Positions 31,111 to 42,804 of a stretch of 64,000 bases of DNA are shown piece by piece. Source of the DNA: Scilla litardierei. Its lineage: Eukaryota > Streptophyta > Magnoliopsida > Asparagales > Asparagaceae. The notes below the pieces were generated by a model. The model had not been told where the DNA came from. It saw nothing but the letters and a program-made list of their open reading frames with translations, and made no database searches. Made by a program: the position numbers and the translations under genes. Location: the NCBI GenBank assembly GCA_030789695.1, contig CM061142.1:47371987-47435986 (forward strand). Direction: 5' to 3'. Each line of letters starts with the position of its first letter. Within the stretch, counting starts at the first letter, position 1.

Positions 31111-33087
31111 AAATCCCCCAAGCTTACCTCTTACTCGTCCTCGAGGAAGATAAGTAAAAAGACGAACGCGGGAGATGAAAAATAAGGGAAATGAAATAAA
31201 AGAATACGAAGTGGAAGGGGTCGCTAGATTATACTCTCAGATCTCAAGCCATAAGCTACACATCACGATGACTTGGAAAATACAAATCACATGCTATAAG
31301 GATTTCATATCTTTCATAAAAATGGTACTTGCAAGCTTTTAAGAACAATAAGAGGGACTCTCTAAATTCATACAATCAATTCATATCCACATCACGTATT
31401 TCATAGAATTTAATATACAAATGTTGGCGATGCACTTTTCAATCAAAAGTTATAAATGAAGCATATAAGATACACACCAAGCATGCAATAGAGAATAGAA
31501 TAAAAGTCATGGCATTCACATATTTATTTCAAATCATGAAAAATCTCCATATCTAATATATTTTGCAAATTCTAAGCATTATCGAATATTCCCATTCATG
31601 CACGTCTCCACTCTAATGTCATACTCACTCATATGGTCAAATGAATTCACCCCCCCAAGCTTAGCTTGAGGCGTCGCATCCAAAGGAATATAATAGTGGA
31701 AAATGGGATTTTTGCCTTGGTTTTTCCAAGTATTTTGTGGCTCCAATAATGAGATAGAGAAATATTTTTTTTTTCTTTTGGACTTTGTTTCTCATTTTTC
31801 TTTTTGGATTTTGTAGGAGCTATATGATTTGTATTTTTTTGGATTTTGGCTCCTTTTTGGCTTTTTGGACTTTTTGGAGCTAACTTTTTCTTTTGTGGGG
31901 ATTTTTGGGAAATAGATGCGATATAAGTAGCTTTAGGAGGTGAACTCAAGTGACATGTAGAGAGTAAAAAGATATGTGTGGAGAAAGAAACAATGTAGCA
32001 CTCGGTTCACTCTAAGACGTGCACGAATGGTTCAATAAAATAATACTTCAACTAAAACTCATATGTAAGCATGGATATTCTCAATCATCTCAATAAAAAG
32101 TGAAGTCAAGCGGTAAAGAGCACAATCATATCAAGCATGCAACAGAAGGTGAATAAGACAATAAAACTGATGCTTCAGATATACTAATGATGCGTGAATC
32201 TTGGTGCATTTCCAACAAAAGCATACCAAACACTAATCCATACATTCAGCTTCAATTAATATCATGCATTCATGTAGATGAATCATTAAAAGAAATGATA
32301 AGCAAGCACATGTGAATAGTAAGACTATGGAATACGCTAAGTAGCATGGCAAGGAATAATAAGCATCGTGATGGTTGCTAAAGCAATAAGAGATATCATC
32401 ATAAGGAACGCATCTAGCAAAATAAGAGAAAGGAAAATAAAGAAATAAGAAAAGATAAAAGAAAGGAAAGAAAAGAAAAACAAGCACACAATATGATGCA
32501 TGAACACACATAAAAGGAAAATAAGATGGAAAATTCAAAAAGATGATGCAAAATTTTGAAAATTTTTAAAAAACCCTAAAATAAAGTAAAAATGCAACTA
32601 ATGCATCTAAATGGCATGGAAATGCACTCCCCCAAGCTTAAACTTCACATTGTCCTCAATGTGATCATAAAAGGAAAAATATGAGGAATAACGATAAATA
32701 TGAGGGAGGTGAATGAAAAATGATGAAATGAATGACATGAGATCCTAATGCAACTACATGCACATACAATGATGCATGAGAGCGCCTTCTCCCAAGCTTA
32801 TACCAAACAATCCTATTCAAGTGACTCAATCAAAAATGTCATGGCTTTGCAAAGCGTGATCAAGTCAAATGAATAAGAAAGTGAGTATTCACTTGAAAGA
32901 AAAGCTCGATGGTGGTGAGCAAAAGGATGTGGCGTATCAAAATATGGAGAGGGGAATTAATATATATAATGGGTTTGGGGTGTAAAAGATTTTTGTTGCC
33001 ATCATATGAGGTGATATTTATTCAAGCAAATCTATACGGTCCTCTCGCTGTCGAGAGAATTCGTGTTTATTCAAAGCATAAAAATTT
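31111..33087 (-). other. AT-rich 3' noncoding region of Athila C with PPT-like repeats
   Basis: The true tract is the complement of AAATCCCCCAAGCTT at 31111-31125. Further AAGCTT-CCCCC copies occur at about 31651-31663, 32624-32640 (next to CACATTGTCCTCAATG) and 32788-32800. No gene is visible. Confidence 0.6.
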
Positions 33088-34683
33088 CTACACTACTGGA
33101 TTGATATCACCTATAGCAAAAGGCGGATCCAGTATCTTTGCCGGTGCAGGCAACTGCTCCAACTGCTCTTTCCGTGGCTCCGCCAGGTGCATGCGTCCAC
33201 GAACACCAACGAACTCCAGCAATACATCCTCTAGCATTCCCACAAGGACTCCACCTGTACCATGCAGAGAATAGGATGCATCAGTTCGCCGCAAAAAATT
33301 CACCCTCATAATAAAAGTATCCCAAAGAGAATCTTCTATAGAAATGTATGGAATAAATAATGGTGGACGATACTTCCCTGGAAATAATCCAATATCCTCA
33401 CGTGCCGTGATAGCTGTCTCCACGGTGTCTTCTCTATGCTGCTCAGGTAAATCTAGATCATAGGTGTGGACCTCATCAAGATGCTCCTCATCATCGTCAG
33501 ACTCATCCCAGTGCACCTCTTGATCATATTCATAAGCGTCCATGGGTGCTAACTCCTCGCTCTCCTCCTCATATACGTCCCATCGTACCTCTTGATCTTA
33601 TGTACATGAATCCTGCAAAAGGCGCGATGAATCATAAAAAACATCATACACGGAAGGGAAATCAAAGATAAAGGGCGAGGGAGTAAAGAGATCTCCCTGA
33701 AGGGGGGCCAAAAGCTCTGTGGGGTAGTCCTCTGCGTCAGTGGGAGGATGAGGTGGCGGTGGAAGCTCTAATGGAGGAGGATAGTGCTCGGGATCCTCAT
33801 GAATGGCTGTGTCCTCGTCCCGATGCATGACCTCCTCGGTGATAAGCTCTGGCTCTGTGTGTAAGGCCTCCTCAAAAGCATGCTCTGGCTCGATAGTGTG
33901 CTCATTTGCCTTCTCATCAACTATCAATGTAGGCTCTCTCTGGGATGGTGATGCTGGCTGCTCAGGTGTGTCAACTTGTGGGGATGTATCATGTGGACGG
34001 GAATGCCCGCAAGCAATCCGAAAATATAGTCTATCCCCCTCAAGACTGACATGGATGTCCTCCTCAATTGTTCCTGTAGCTGAAACACGGTTCATAACAA
34101 AATCTGCAAATCGTAGCTCAAATGCATCACATGCTGTAGTGCTCTCTGAACTGGTGAACCTCACTGACTCCAAGAGACCCTCCAATAATCTCTGAAATCC
34201 ATCATCCTCTGGCTGCGCTGGTGGCTCAATTTCTGCTTCCTCCACTGTATCTTCATCCATCCACTCTTCATATGCAACAGCTGTATTGTAGGATGTGGGA
34301 TCGACGGTGGCACACTCTGGCTCTGGTAATATGATTAGAGATGCTTCTTGCCCATAAGATGAAGGAACAGAACTGATATCTTTGGGAATCATCGCAACCT
34401 TAAACATGAGCGCATTCATTTCAAGTTGCCTCTTCACCCGTTCCAATAGAAGGTTACTCTTTTCAAGCCCGGCTTGCATTTCAACCTGGTGTGCAAGCAT
34501 CTCATCAAAAAGGACCATTTGTTTCTCATCAAGCTCGGGCCAGTGCGTCTCCTCAAAAAAGTATTCTCCCATCTGAGCACTTTCATCAAAATAGTACTCT
34601 CCCATCTGAGCACTCTGATCATAATAGTATTCTCCCATCTGAGCACTCTGATCAAAATCTGTGGTCCACGTAGTATAATCCAT
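33088..34683 (-). pseudogene. Unrecognised acidic protein of Athila C, one in-frame stop
   Basis: A frame of about 531 codons with an ATG at 34683, split by TAA at 33598-33600; the same frame continues open through 33543 to TAG at 33088. The N-terminus (residues about 12-42) holds three near-perfect 11-residue repeats of the type DQSAQMGEYYY, encoded by 33-bp repeats at 34563-34660. A likely coiled coil follows (residues about 50-105, rich in Glu, Leu, Lys). The middle is very acidic (Glu/Asp/Pro), and the C-terminus is more globular (YRPPLFIPYISIEDSLWDTF). No zinc knuckle, protease site, RT motif or signal peptide is visible. It starts 189 bp after the LTR, where gag would normally be, so it may replace Gag. 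I do not recognise the family. Confidence 0.7.
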
Positions 34684-34847
34684 AGCACCTGATCAACAAA
34701 GATAAATACCTGGAGAAATGATATCAGTGGCACAAAAGAATATAGAAATGATAATAATGGTGGCGGGGGTGAAAATTTCCTTTTGTTAGTTTTTTTTCGT
34801 AGTCTAATCAACCTAATTGTGACAAATTGGCACCCAATGGAAACACC

Positions 34848-34864
34848 TCCCCGGCAACGGCGCC
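34848..34864 (-). other. Primer binding site of Athila C (tRNA-Asp)
   Basis: The plus strand reads TCCCCGGCAACGGCGCCA here, the 3' end of tRNA-Asp, seven bases from the LTR end at 34872. Confidence 0.85.
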
Positions 34865-34871
34865 AAAAACT

Positions 34872-37014
34872 TGATCGGCCCCGAAATGCAACCCAAGAGC
34901 ACGACCAAGAACTTGATCGGCCCCGGATACACACCCAGAGAACGATTGTAGTTTTACCGCAAGCGCACGGCAAAGTGGCGAGCGGGTATCGAACACGAGG
35001 AGGTGGTGTTGAGCTCCAATCTATCCTTGGTTGGTTTGACTACGATGGTTTTATTGGTGGAGATGGCTATGGTATGATGTAATGGCAATGGTGATGGATG
35101 TCGGTGTCGGAGATATAGAAATCGGTCAAATATCAATTCAAATGCAATATAATAAAAGTGTCTAGGGCTAGGAAATCCCCACTACGGACCGTCATGCATC
35201 ATTGTGAATAGTGAATCTCAATATTACTGGACTTGCGTTGAGGTGAACTAGTCGTAACTGAATAGAGAACCAAGCTCACTCTCTCGCGCTATTGCCGGTC
35301 TATAGCGAACCTAGGATAGGGCCCAATCTCTTACAAACCCTAGCCTAAGACACTAGCATTAGGATCGACATCATCGTTCAATCGCCTCTCGAGCCCACTC
35401 TCGTGCAAACTCGAGTTACGATCTAGGTTGTGATAGTTCGTATTCGTCCAATCTCTTGCAAACGAATATGTGTATAGATTTACAATTAAAAATCCTAGCT
35501 TTGGTCCAATCTCTTGCAAACCAAATCTAGAGAAATCCAATTGTAAATCTAAATCGAATATCTAGGCCTTCCCATCGATTAGAATCCAATCTCTTGCAAA
35601 CCCCAATCGATGAAAATCCCTAGCTATCCGTAATAAATCAATCACAACTTAACCTCCTAGCAATTCTAGCAATTTGGAAATTCATTCATCACAAATCTGA
35701 AATTAGATCCATAGGGTTCATCCCCAAACCCTAGAACAGTAAATCTACTCTAGCATAGTAATAATGATATGAGAATCAATAGAAATCATTGCGTGCATAC
35801 AAAAAGATAGAAAAACAACGATTCAAATAAAAAGAAGAAAATACTTAGCTTGATGAAGATCTTCAATCCAAAATACAAACTTTTAGATCCAAGAGGGGGC
35901 CTAGGGCATGGCCTAACCTCTAAAATAATCCTAAGAAAAACATATGGGGGCTAAGAAAACATTATGGGGATCCCCCTCTAATGGTGGCTACAAACCCCTT
36001 AAATACTCTCCCAAAACCCTAGCAAGAAACCCTAGAAAACCGCTCAAATTCGTGCCCAAAAACAGCCCAAACCGTAACTTAAAATCTGGGCCCAGGCCGC
36101 ACTCGGCCGAGTGGAAAATGTGACTCGGCCGAGTGGAAATTCCAGCACTGCAGCATCAACTTGCAGAAATTCTCCCGATTTCATCCGACCTCCGATTTGC
36201 GCGTTCTTGGCAGCGTTGGAATCATCATGAAGTCTACTATCCATAAAAAATATGAGAAAAATACTTTGCTTGCTGGAATGATAGCAGATTTCAAAAGAGT
36301 GGGAGGCTGTCTGAAAATCTGGGCGCTGCATGACCTCGGCATCACTCGGCCGAGTTGACTTCTATACTCGGTCGAGTGGGCTTCTCTACTCGGCCGAGTG
36401 ATAGACCCTGTAAAATTCCAGTAAGTCAGGGGTCTTGGGGGCCTGTCTTCGGAGGTGACTCGGCCGAGTGGCTTTACTCACTCGGCCGAGGGGCATTCGG
36501 TAATCGGCCGAGTCGGAACCCTCAATCGCCTGACGGATTCCAGTAAGTCTGGGATTTTTGAGGGGCCGTCGTCGTGATGCCACTCGGGTGAGTGGTGTCT
36601 CCATGCTCGGCCGAGTGGGATGGCGATGCTCGGCCGAGTGCATGCTGATACTCAATCTACTGCGTGTCCGATCTGGCCGGCCGAGCGGGCTTCTTTGCTC
36701 GGCCGAGTGGCATGCTGAAAATGCCCAATCTTCTCCGTTTCTCCTCCTCGTCGCTCCTACGGAGTTCCTTCTTCTTCCACCCGTCTCCCATCGCCGAATA
36801 GCCCTGAAAAGAGCCTTGGGTGACGCTCCGGAGTGGGTGCAAGTCCCTTAAGCTGCTTTTTGCTCCCGATCGCTCCATATTTCCTGAAATCCGACAAAAA
36901 CAAGAAATAGTGAAAAGTAACGCAATATCGTCGAATACTCGTGAAAAGCGTGATATGGGTGATCGAAATGGCATGCAAATATACAGAAAAAAGGTGTAAA
37001 ATATGGACCGATCA
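34872..37014 (-). repeat. 5' LTR of Athila C
   Basis: Matches the LTR at 28969-31110 nearly base for base. Palindromes lie at 36098-36706 and the hairpin array at 35310-35613. On the plus strand, CTTGATCGGCCCC occurs twice, 42 bp apart (34871 and 34913), the second copy being the older LTR end. Confidence 0.95.
35310..35613 (-). ncRNA. Five-hairpin array, Athila C 5' LTR copy
   Basis: Same as the 3' LTR copy. In H1 the outer stem is complete here (CATCG / CGATG), giving about 13 consecutive pairs including wobbles. Confidence 0.8.
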
Positions 37015-37019
37015 ATGTC
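37015..37019. repeat. Target site duplication of Athila C, right copy (ATGTC)
   Basis: Matches 28964-28968. Confidence 0.95.
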
Positions 37020-38798
37020 ATACTCTCATTCTCACTCACAATTTTTCTTTTGATACACCATTTCTTTATTTGACAACATGTCAATTAACGGTCTCAAATA
37101 CCGCATTCGTTACAACTTACATGAATTACTCATCCTCATCATTATCTCCAAAATGAAACATTTCATGAAACATCCACATAAACATAATTAATAGCATATT
37201 AATGAGAACATGATTACTATAAACAAAATTTACTTGAAACAAAAATACACAATGGTAACTACTAAGCAAAATTAGCACATAAATCTATATAAACTGTCAG
37301 TCCAGAAAGAACGGCTCTGTTACCCTATCTACAGTCAGAATTAGCTTTTAGTCCCCCTTCACAGTTGTAGATATGGCAGTTTTGTATTGCCATACCAAAT
37401 TCAGAAAATAATATGATATGTATGATTTATTGTGATCAGTTTAGTAACAGATGACAATACTCAGAAAACAGAAACATTGCACCAACTTCATCAGTGATTT
37501 TCTCCCATTTACAAGCAGATCTGGGTGAAATAAAAAATTGGGTATTGTGCATCTTGAAGAGAAGTTGTCCAAAATGTCCTAGAACATCTAATTTCAATAA
37601 GAATTGTGACCGAAATCTTGGTTTAATACAAAGTGTCAAAACTGCCAGAAATTGGACAAGTTGCAGAAAAAGTCCTATTTCTCCTTCATTTTGAATTGAA
37701 CATACATCATATGTTATATGATTTTGGGGTAAGACTTCGAGATCTGGATAAATATTTTTTTTTTCAGATTTTACTTTCATCTACGTTGGGAGATATTCTC
37801 AGTTTAACCGAGAATAAAAATACTGGAATTTCAGAACAGTTTTGATTGAAACCAGACAGGTATGCATATCCGAATTTTTATAAAATCATACATTTAGAAT
37901 TTTGGAAAATGATCAAAATGAAAGTTGTTCATAACAATGAGATAGGCAACAAATAAAATTTCCAGAACATTCCTATTTGCCAATTAAGCCTAGCACTTAG
38001 TAAATGTTTCAGTTTTTCTGGATAAAATTTTAGCATCAAGAACAAAAGTGTTTCAAGAAAATTAATTTAATTCTACTTGTCCTAAAACTAACTTCTACCT
38101 AGGTGAAAGGAATTTCTATCTTACTAGTCCTCCAATTATTTCTTGGGCCCTTCTTAGTCCTTGATGAAGAGCTCCTAGCTTCTCCTTTCAATATCCCAGT
38201 TGACCTCCAAAGTTGGATTTTTGAGAGCTTTTTGGGATGAGTTTTTCGTGTTTATGTAGAAGAGGAACAATGGAATTTTGGTGGTGGAATGGGAGGAGCA
38301 AGGAGCGGTGAAGGGAGGAGGAAAGAGGAGCATTGGAATGAAGAGGGGAGGGGGAAAATTTCAGCCTAGCTGAATTTGGGAGAGAGAGTGTGAGAGATTT
38401 TGGGATTTTTTTTGTTTTTGTTTTTCTCCTTGCCTAAATTTTTGCACCCCTAAAACCCTCTCCACCCTTGATCAAGTCAAGATTTGTGACAAGTGTTTTC
38501 TCTTTAACTAAGAAGATTACACATAACTAACATATGTGTCATGGTTAAAATTTTCTTGGATTTGTATTTTATGGAAAATAAAAATACATGATGAAATACC
38601 TTATACACTTAAATACATGGTATTCATCCTAATATTCTTATTTACTAAATTCAAATGATAAGTTTTAAATCTTTTAAAAATAATTCCTACACCAAATAAT
38701 TAAAATAAAAATACGGGCATACTCCCAAAAATTATACGTACGCATCTACACCAAAAATACGTACAAATATGCGTACATAAAAAATTTGGGCTATTACA

Positions 38799-38891
38799 TC
38801 CTACCCCTTTAAAATAAGTTCCGTCCTCGGAATTTCAAATTAAGGGGGGAAAACTTTCTATACATCATATTACATACATAACAAAATTACA
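38799..38891 (-). other. Chromovirus polypurine tract and 3' untranslated sequence
   Basis: The complement of TCCTACCCCTTTAAAATAAG adjoins the LTR, giving AAAGGGGTAGGA as the likely plus-strand primer. A short untranslated stretch separates it from the pol stop. Confidence 0.65.
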
Positions 38892-40115
38892 TCAAACAAA
38901 AAAGTGAGGGTACTTCTCTTTCATCTCATCCTCGAGTTCCCTGGTATGCTCTCCTGGTGAATCTCGGTGCCATATAACCCACACTAAGTTGATCGCCTTT
39001 TTCCTCAGCATCTTCTGCCTTCGGTCTAGAATGACCACAAGCTGCTGATCATATGTCAAATCTGATTGCTCTTCGATCTCCGAGAGGTCGACGGCCTGAT
39101 CCGGATTCCCAACACACCTCCTGAGTTGCGATATGTGAAACACATTATGCACTCCCTCAAGAAATGCTGGCAACGCAATCCTATAAGCCACTTCTCCAAT
39201 ACGAGCCAGAACTTCAAAAGGTTCAATATATCTTGGGCTCAGCTTTCCATGTCTTCCAGAACAAATCAGCCCTCGTGTTGGCGAGATCTTTAAAAATACT
39301 AACTCTCCTGGCTAAAACTCCAAGTGTCGCCTCTTCGCATCCGCCCAGTGCTTATAACGATCTTAAGCTATGCAAAGATTGTCTCTAACGACTCTCACGA
39401 CATCCACTATTTCAGCGATCATATCCGGACCCAACAATTCACGATCTCCAACATCATCCCAACTGAGAGGAGATTGGCACTTTCTCCCATGCAGAGATGC
39501 AAATGGCGACATGCCTATACTGGCTTGAAAACTGTTATTGTAGGTGAACTCTACCAGGTGTAGATGTTCGTCCCAATAACCCTTGAAATCCAGCATGCAC
39601 GCCCTCAGCATATCTTCCAAAATCTGAATTGTCCTCTCCGACTGACCGTCTGTCTGAGGATGGTATGTAGTGCTGATACTCAATTGAGTTCCTAAGCTAG
39701 CCTGTAAAATTCTCCAAGAGTGAGACGTGAATCTAGTGTCGCGGTCGGAGACTATGCTTACAGGCACTCCGTGAAGCCTCACGATTTCCTACATACATGA
39801 CAAATTGCCATGCCATATATCTCTCGGCAAGATGGTCTTTCGACTGGCCCACTTGAAATAGTATGAAGTGAGTTGATTTGGTCAATCGGTCTACGATTAC
39901 CCAAATAACATCATTTCCTCGAGGAGTGCGAGGTAAGCCAGTTATGAAATGCATCGTCACATGCTGCCACTTCCACTCAGGAACCGAAAGAGGCTGCAAT
40001 AGACCTGCCGTTCTCTGATGTTCAGCCTTGACTTGCTGATAAGTCAAACATGAAGCTACACTTCTAGCCACACTACGCTTTATGCCGTGCCACCAAAAAT
40101 GTTGTCGCGGATCAT
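38892..40115 (-). pseudogene. Chromovirus integrase and chromodomain, decayed
   Basis: The C-terminal part of pol. From 40115 downwards: remains of the H2C2 zinc region (ARSVASCLTYQQVKAEHQ, with one Cys replaced by Tyr), the integrase core with Asp in WVIVDRLTKSTHF, Asp in [15 protein letters not shown] and Glu in [19 protein letters not shown], then [16 protein letters not shown]. The C-terminal tail (EGVHNVFHISQLRRCV, then VILDRRQKMLRKKAINLVWV and ELEDEMKEKYPHFF) matches the chromodomain region of Tekay/Del elements, thought to guide integration to heterochromatin. A frameshift lies near 39770 and stops occur around 39360 and 39310. The 5' end is cut by SIRE-2. Confidence 0.85.
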
Positions 40116-40540
40116 TGTTGAGTATTGAACTTCTCCCTACTTGGTGTTAATGATGAGCAAACATAAATACTTGTGAATAATCCCTTATTTTGCAGTTAAT
40201 CCATTGCCTAAGCTTATTATGAAGATATACTAGTAATGGATGACACTCAAAGATCATTGAATGCAAATGAAATGGATTGGATGATCGTAGATGGTGATTG
40301 AAGCTCCATGAAGACTTAAAAGCTCATGCATTGGATAGAAGAGAGAATTCGTCAAATGTAATTTCCTTATTTCTCTTCTAGTATGTAGCTTAGAAGTAGA
40401 ACATTGTTGGAGCACACACATATCTTCATTTCAGTCTTAGGATATCATTAGATCAATCATCCTTAGACTCCAATTCATTTCTATATTGATTGTGCATGTA
40501 TTGTTTATAACAGTCGACTGGTGAACGTTTTACAGTCGCC

Positions 40541-42217
40541 TGATCACTCCGTATTTTACACCTTTTTTCCCGCATATTTGCATGCCATTTAGATCGCTCA
40601 AATCATGTTTTCCACGGTTTATCGACAATATTGCGATACTCTTCACGATTTGTTGTTTTTGTCGTATTTCAGGAGATTTGGAGCGATTTGGAGTGATTCC
40701 GAGATACACCTACTCCGGAGTGTCACCAAAGACTTCCCTGAGGGGTATTTTGAGATTGGAGAGGAGCGGAAGAAGAAAGAACATCGTAGGAGCGACGAGG
40801 AGGCAAAAACACTCAGAATGGGCATTTTCAGTGTCTCACTCGGCCGAGTGAAGGAGTCACTCGGCCGACCAGTGAGACCCCGCTCGGTCAGCCAGATCGG
40901 ACACGCTCCAAGTGTGCACTCGGCCGAGCATCAGAAGCCGCCTCGGCTGAGTGACGTATCCCGACCGCCCGAGTGGCACTCAGACGACGCCCCTCAAAAA
41001 GAGCCAACTTACTGTTTTTCGTCAGTCTGAGCAGCAGAAACCTGACTCAGCCTAGTGGCAATTCCCGACCGCCCGAGTGCAGATAAGCCCATCGGCCAAG
41101 TGACGACAACTCCCTCGGCCGAGTGACCCCCGAAGTGAAGACCCCCAAAACCCTAGACTTACTGGAAATTCTCAGGGTATCTCACTCGGCCGAGCGACTT
41201 TTGTCACTCGGCCGAGTGAGCAGCGCTGCCTGTAGCGGAAATCACGATTTCGGAGCTACGCAGGGACAGTTTGGTCACGAATTTTTGGACAGTTTTGGGG
41301 GGTATTTAACCCCAGATTCTAACCTAGTTTAGGGAGCTTTTTGATTGCTTTTGGCAGCCTTTTTAGATTAGACTTTTTAGAGTTTGATTCTTGTGATTGG
41401 AGAGGAGAGAAAAGTGCTATTTTGTTGGATTCTTGGAAAGCTACATTGGTTTGTCTCCCTCTCCATTAAAAATCCTATTTTTATTGCTATTTTGATTATT
41501 GTTATGAATTCCATTGCTATTTCTATTGATTATTCTTTCATTAGCAATATGATTTGTGAGTAGTATTAACGTCTTAGGGCGTGGGGATGAACCCTACGAG
41601 CCCAATTTCCGATTTGTGATGATTTGGTAGAACTATTGCTAGAATTGCTATTAGGGTTAGTTTGGGATCGATATATTACGGATAGCTAGGTGTTCATATC
41701 GATTGGGATTTGCAAGAGATTGGATCCCAATTCGATAGGAAACCCTAGAAATCCGAATCGGGTTGAAATTGAGTTTCCGAAGTATCGGTTTGTAAGAGAT
41801 TGGGCCGATACTAGGATCCTCGGTTGTAATTCTATACCGAAACCCGTTTGCAAGAGATTGGACGGGTAGGAACTATCCCAACCTAGGTCGTAGCCCGAGT
41901 TTGCACGAGAGTGGGCTCTGGATGCGATTGAACAATGATGTTGATCCTAACGCTAGCTTGCCTAGGCTAGGGTTTGCAAGAGATTGGACCCGTACCTAGG
42001 TTCGCTATAGACCGGCAACAGCGCGAGAGCGTGAGCTAGGTTTTACATTCAGTTGCTACTAGTTCACCTGAAATACTACCCTAGCAATTTGTGATACCTA
42101 TTAATCACAATGACGAGATACGGTGAGTAGCGGGGATTCCCTATTCCCTGGGCGTCTTTATTTGATTTTATATCTCTTTACATTATTTGACGATTGTGAC
42201 TTCGTGATCATGGATAT
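40541..42217 (+). mobile_element. Athila D: rearranged Athila LTR inside the SIRE-2 LTR
   Basis: An Athila-type LTR begins at TGATCACTCC and carries palindromes (40838-41220), TATA box (about 41302) and hairpin array (41698-42007). After GACGATTGTGAC (42200) the LTR stops and about 17 bp of protease-like sequence follow (TTCGTGATCATGGATAT, compare 14204-14222), then SIRE LTR sequence. So most of an inserted element was deleted, together with about 0.8 kb of SIRE LTR. It is closest to Athila E. Confidence 0.8.
41698..42007 (+). ncRNA. Five-hairpin array, Athila D copy
   Basis: H1 ATCG-ATTGGGAT / ATCCCAAT-T-CGAT (G-C where Athila A has A-T); H2 AGTATCGGT / GCCGATACT with loop TTGTAAGAGATTGG; H3 ACCCGT / ACGGGT; H4 with loop TTGCACGAGAGTGG and a partly decayed stem; H5 CCTAGG, GGGT / ACCC, CCTAGG. 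Confidence 0.8.
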
Positions 42218-42777
42218 CTTGCTCTCTAACCTAGAACCAAAGAGATATCTTCTAGGCAATTGCTGCAGTCAAGAGAAAGGGCTTTCCTCTCTTCCAAGAG
42301 AGTCTTTCAACACACAACACACTTCTCCTTCAAGTTCTACTTCAAGGCATAGGTGATTGTAAGTGTTGCTTTCATATTTCATAATTTTCATTATTTGAAT
42401 TTACTCTCGGGTTGTGAGAGTGGTTTGCTTGCTCCCAAGTTATGGGAGTCAAGGTCAATCGATTGTATTTTGACGTCATTTGTAGGGTTGCTACAAGTGG
42501 GTTTTAAGGAAACCTCAAATTCGGGTTCTAACTTGAGTATCCGGTTGTTAACCGGGTGGAAGGGACGTAGGATTACCAGAAACAAGGCGGGAAGTGACTT
42601 GGGTAATCTGAACCCTTGAAACTTCATTGCGTTTGCATTTGTTTCATTTTGGGTTTATTTCTATTCCGCACTATTTTGTTGGTTAGGAATTTAAATTGGT
42701 GTAACTATCTTTTTAAATTGTTTAAACACTATTCAACCCCCCTTCTAGTGTTTTCTCCATATCCAGAGTCCTTACAA

Positions 42778-42792
42778 TTGGTATCAAAGCGC
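42778..42792 (+). other. Primer binding site of SIRE-2 (initiator tRNA-Met)
   Basis: TTGGTATCAAAGCGC follows the LTR end by one base and matches the usual copia PBS TGGTATCAGAGC with one difference. Confidence 0.75.
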
Positions 42793-42804
42793 AAGTTTAT
42801 AGCT

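Larger units (their letters stand above)
28969..37014 (-). mobile_element. Athila C: non-autonomous Athila-type element with a novel ORF
   Basis: An 8.05-kb minus-strand element with LTRs of 2142 and 2143 bp, 5-bp TSD, tRNA-Asp PBS and polypurine tract. Its only long ORF (33088-34683) resembles neither gag, protease, RT, integrase nor Athila ORF-1. LTR and 3' noncoding architecture tie it to Athila A, D and E, so it probably borrows their proteins. The LTRs differ at more places than those of element A, so it is somewhat older. Confidence 0.9.
27990..38798 (-). repeat. Chromovirus 3' LTR (in two pieces: 27990-28968 and 37015-38798)
   Basis: The LTR begins (minus strand) TGTAATAGCCC right after the purine tract AAAGGGGTAGGA and ends TTACA, giving a TGTAA / TTACA terminal inverted repeat. 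Without the nested Athila C it would be about 2.75 kb, a normal length for Tekay-type LTRs. An (AACT)n run lies at 28437-28460. No gene is present in either piece. Confidence 0.65.
27990..40115 (-). mobile_element. Chromovirus (Tekay/Del-like gypsy), truncated, split by Athila C
   Basis: On the minus strand: partial integrase, chromodomain-like C-terminus, 3' untranslated part, polypurine tract and 3' LTR. The LTR reads TGTAATAGCCC from 38798 leftwards and ends TTACA at 27990, interrupted by Athila C (28969-37014). The 5' part of the element is cut off by SIRE-2 at 40116. It lies within Athila B. Confidence 0.8.
40116..42776 (+). repeat. 5' LTR of SIRE-2, interrupted by Athila D
   Basis: Starts TGTTGAGTATTG and ends CCTTACA before the PBS. 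The flanks 40116-40540 and 42218-42776 align with the SIRE-1 LTR (23920-24350 and 25185-25741). The middle, including nearly all palindromes and the TATA box, has been replaced by Athila D, so this LTR has lost its promoter. Confidence 0.85.
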
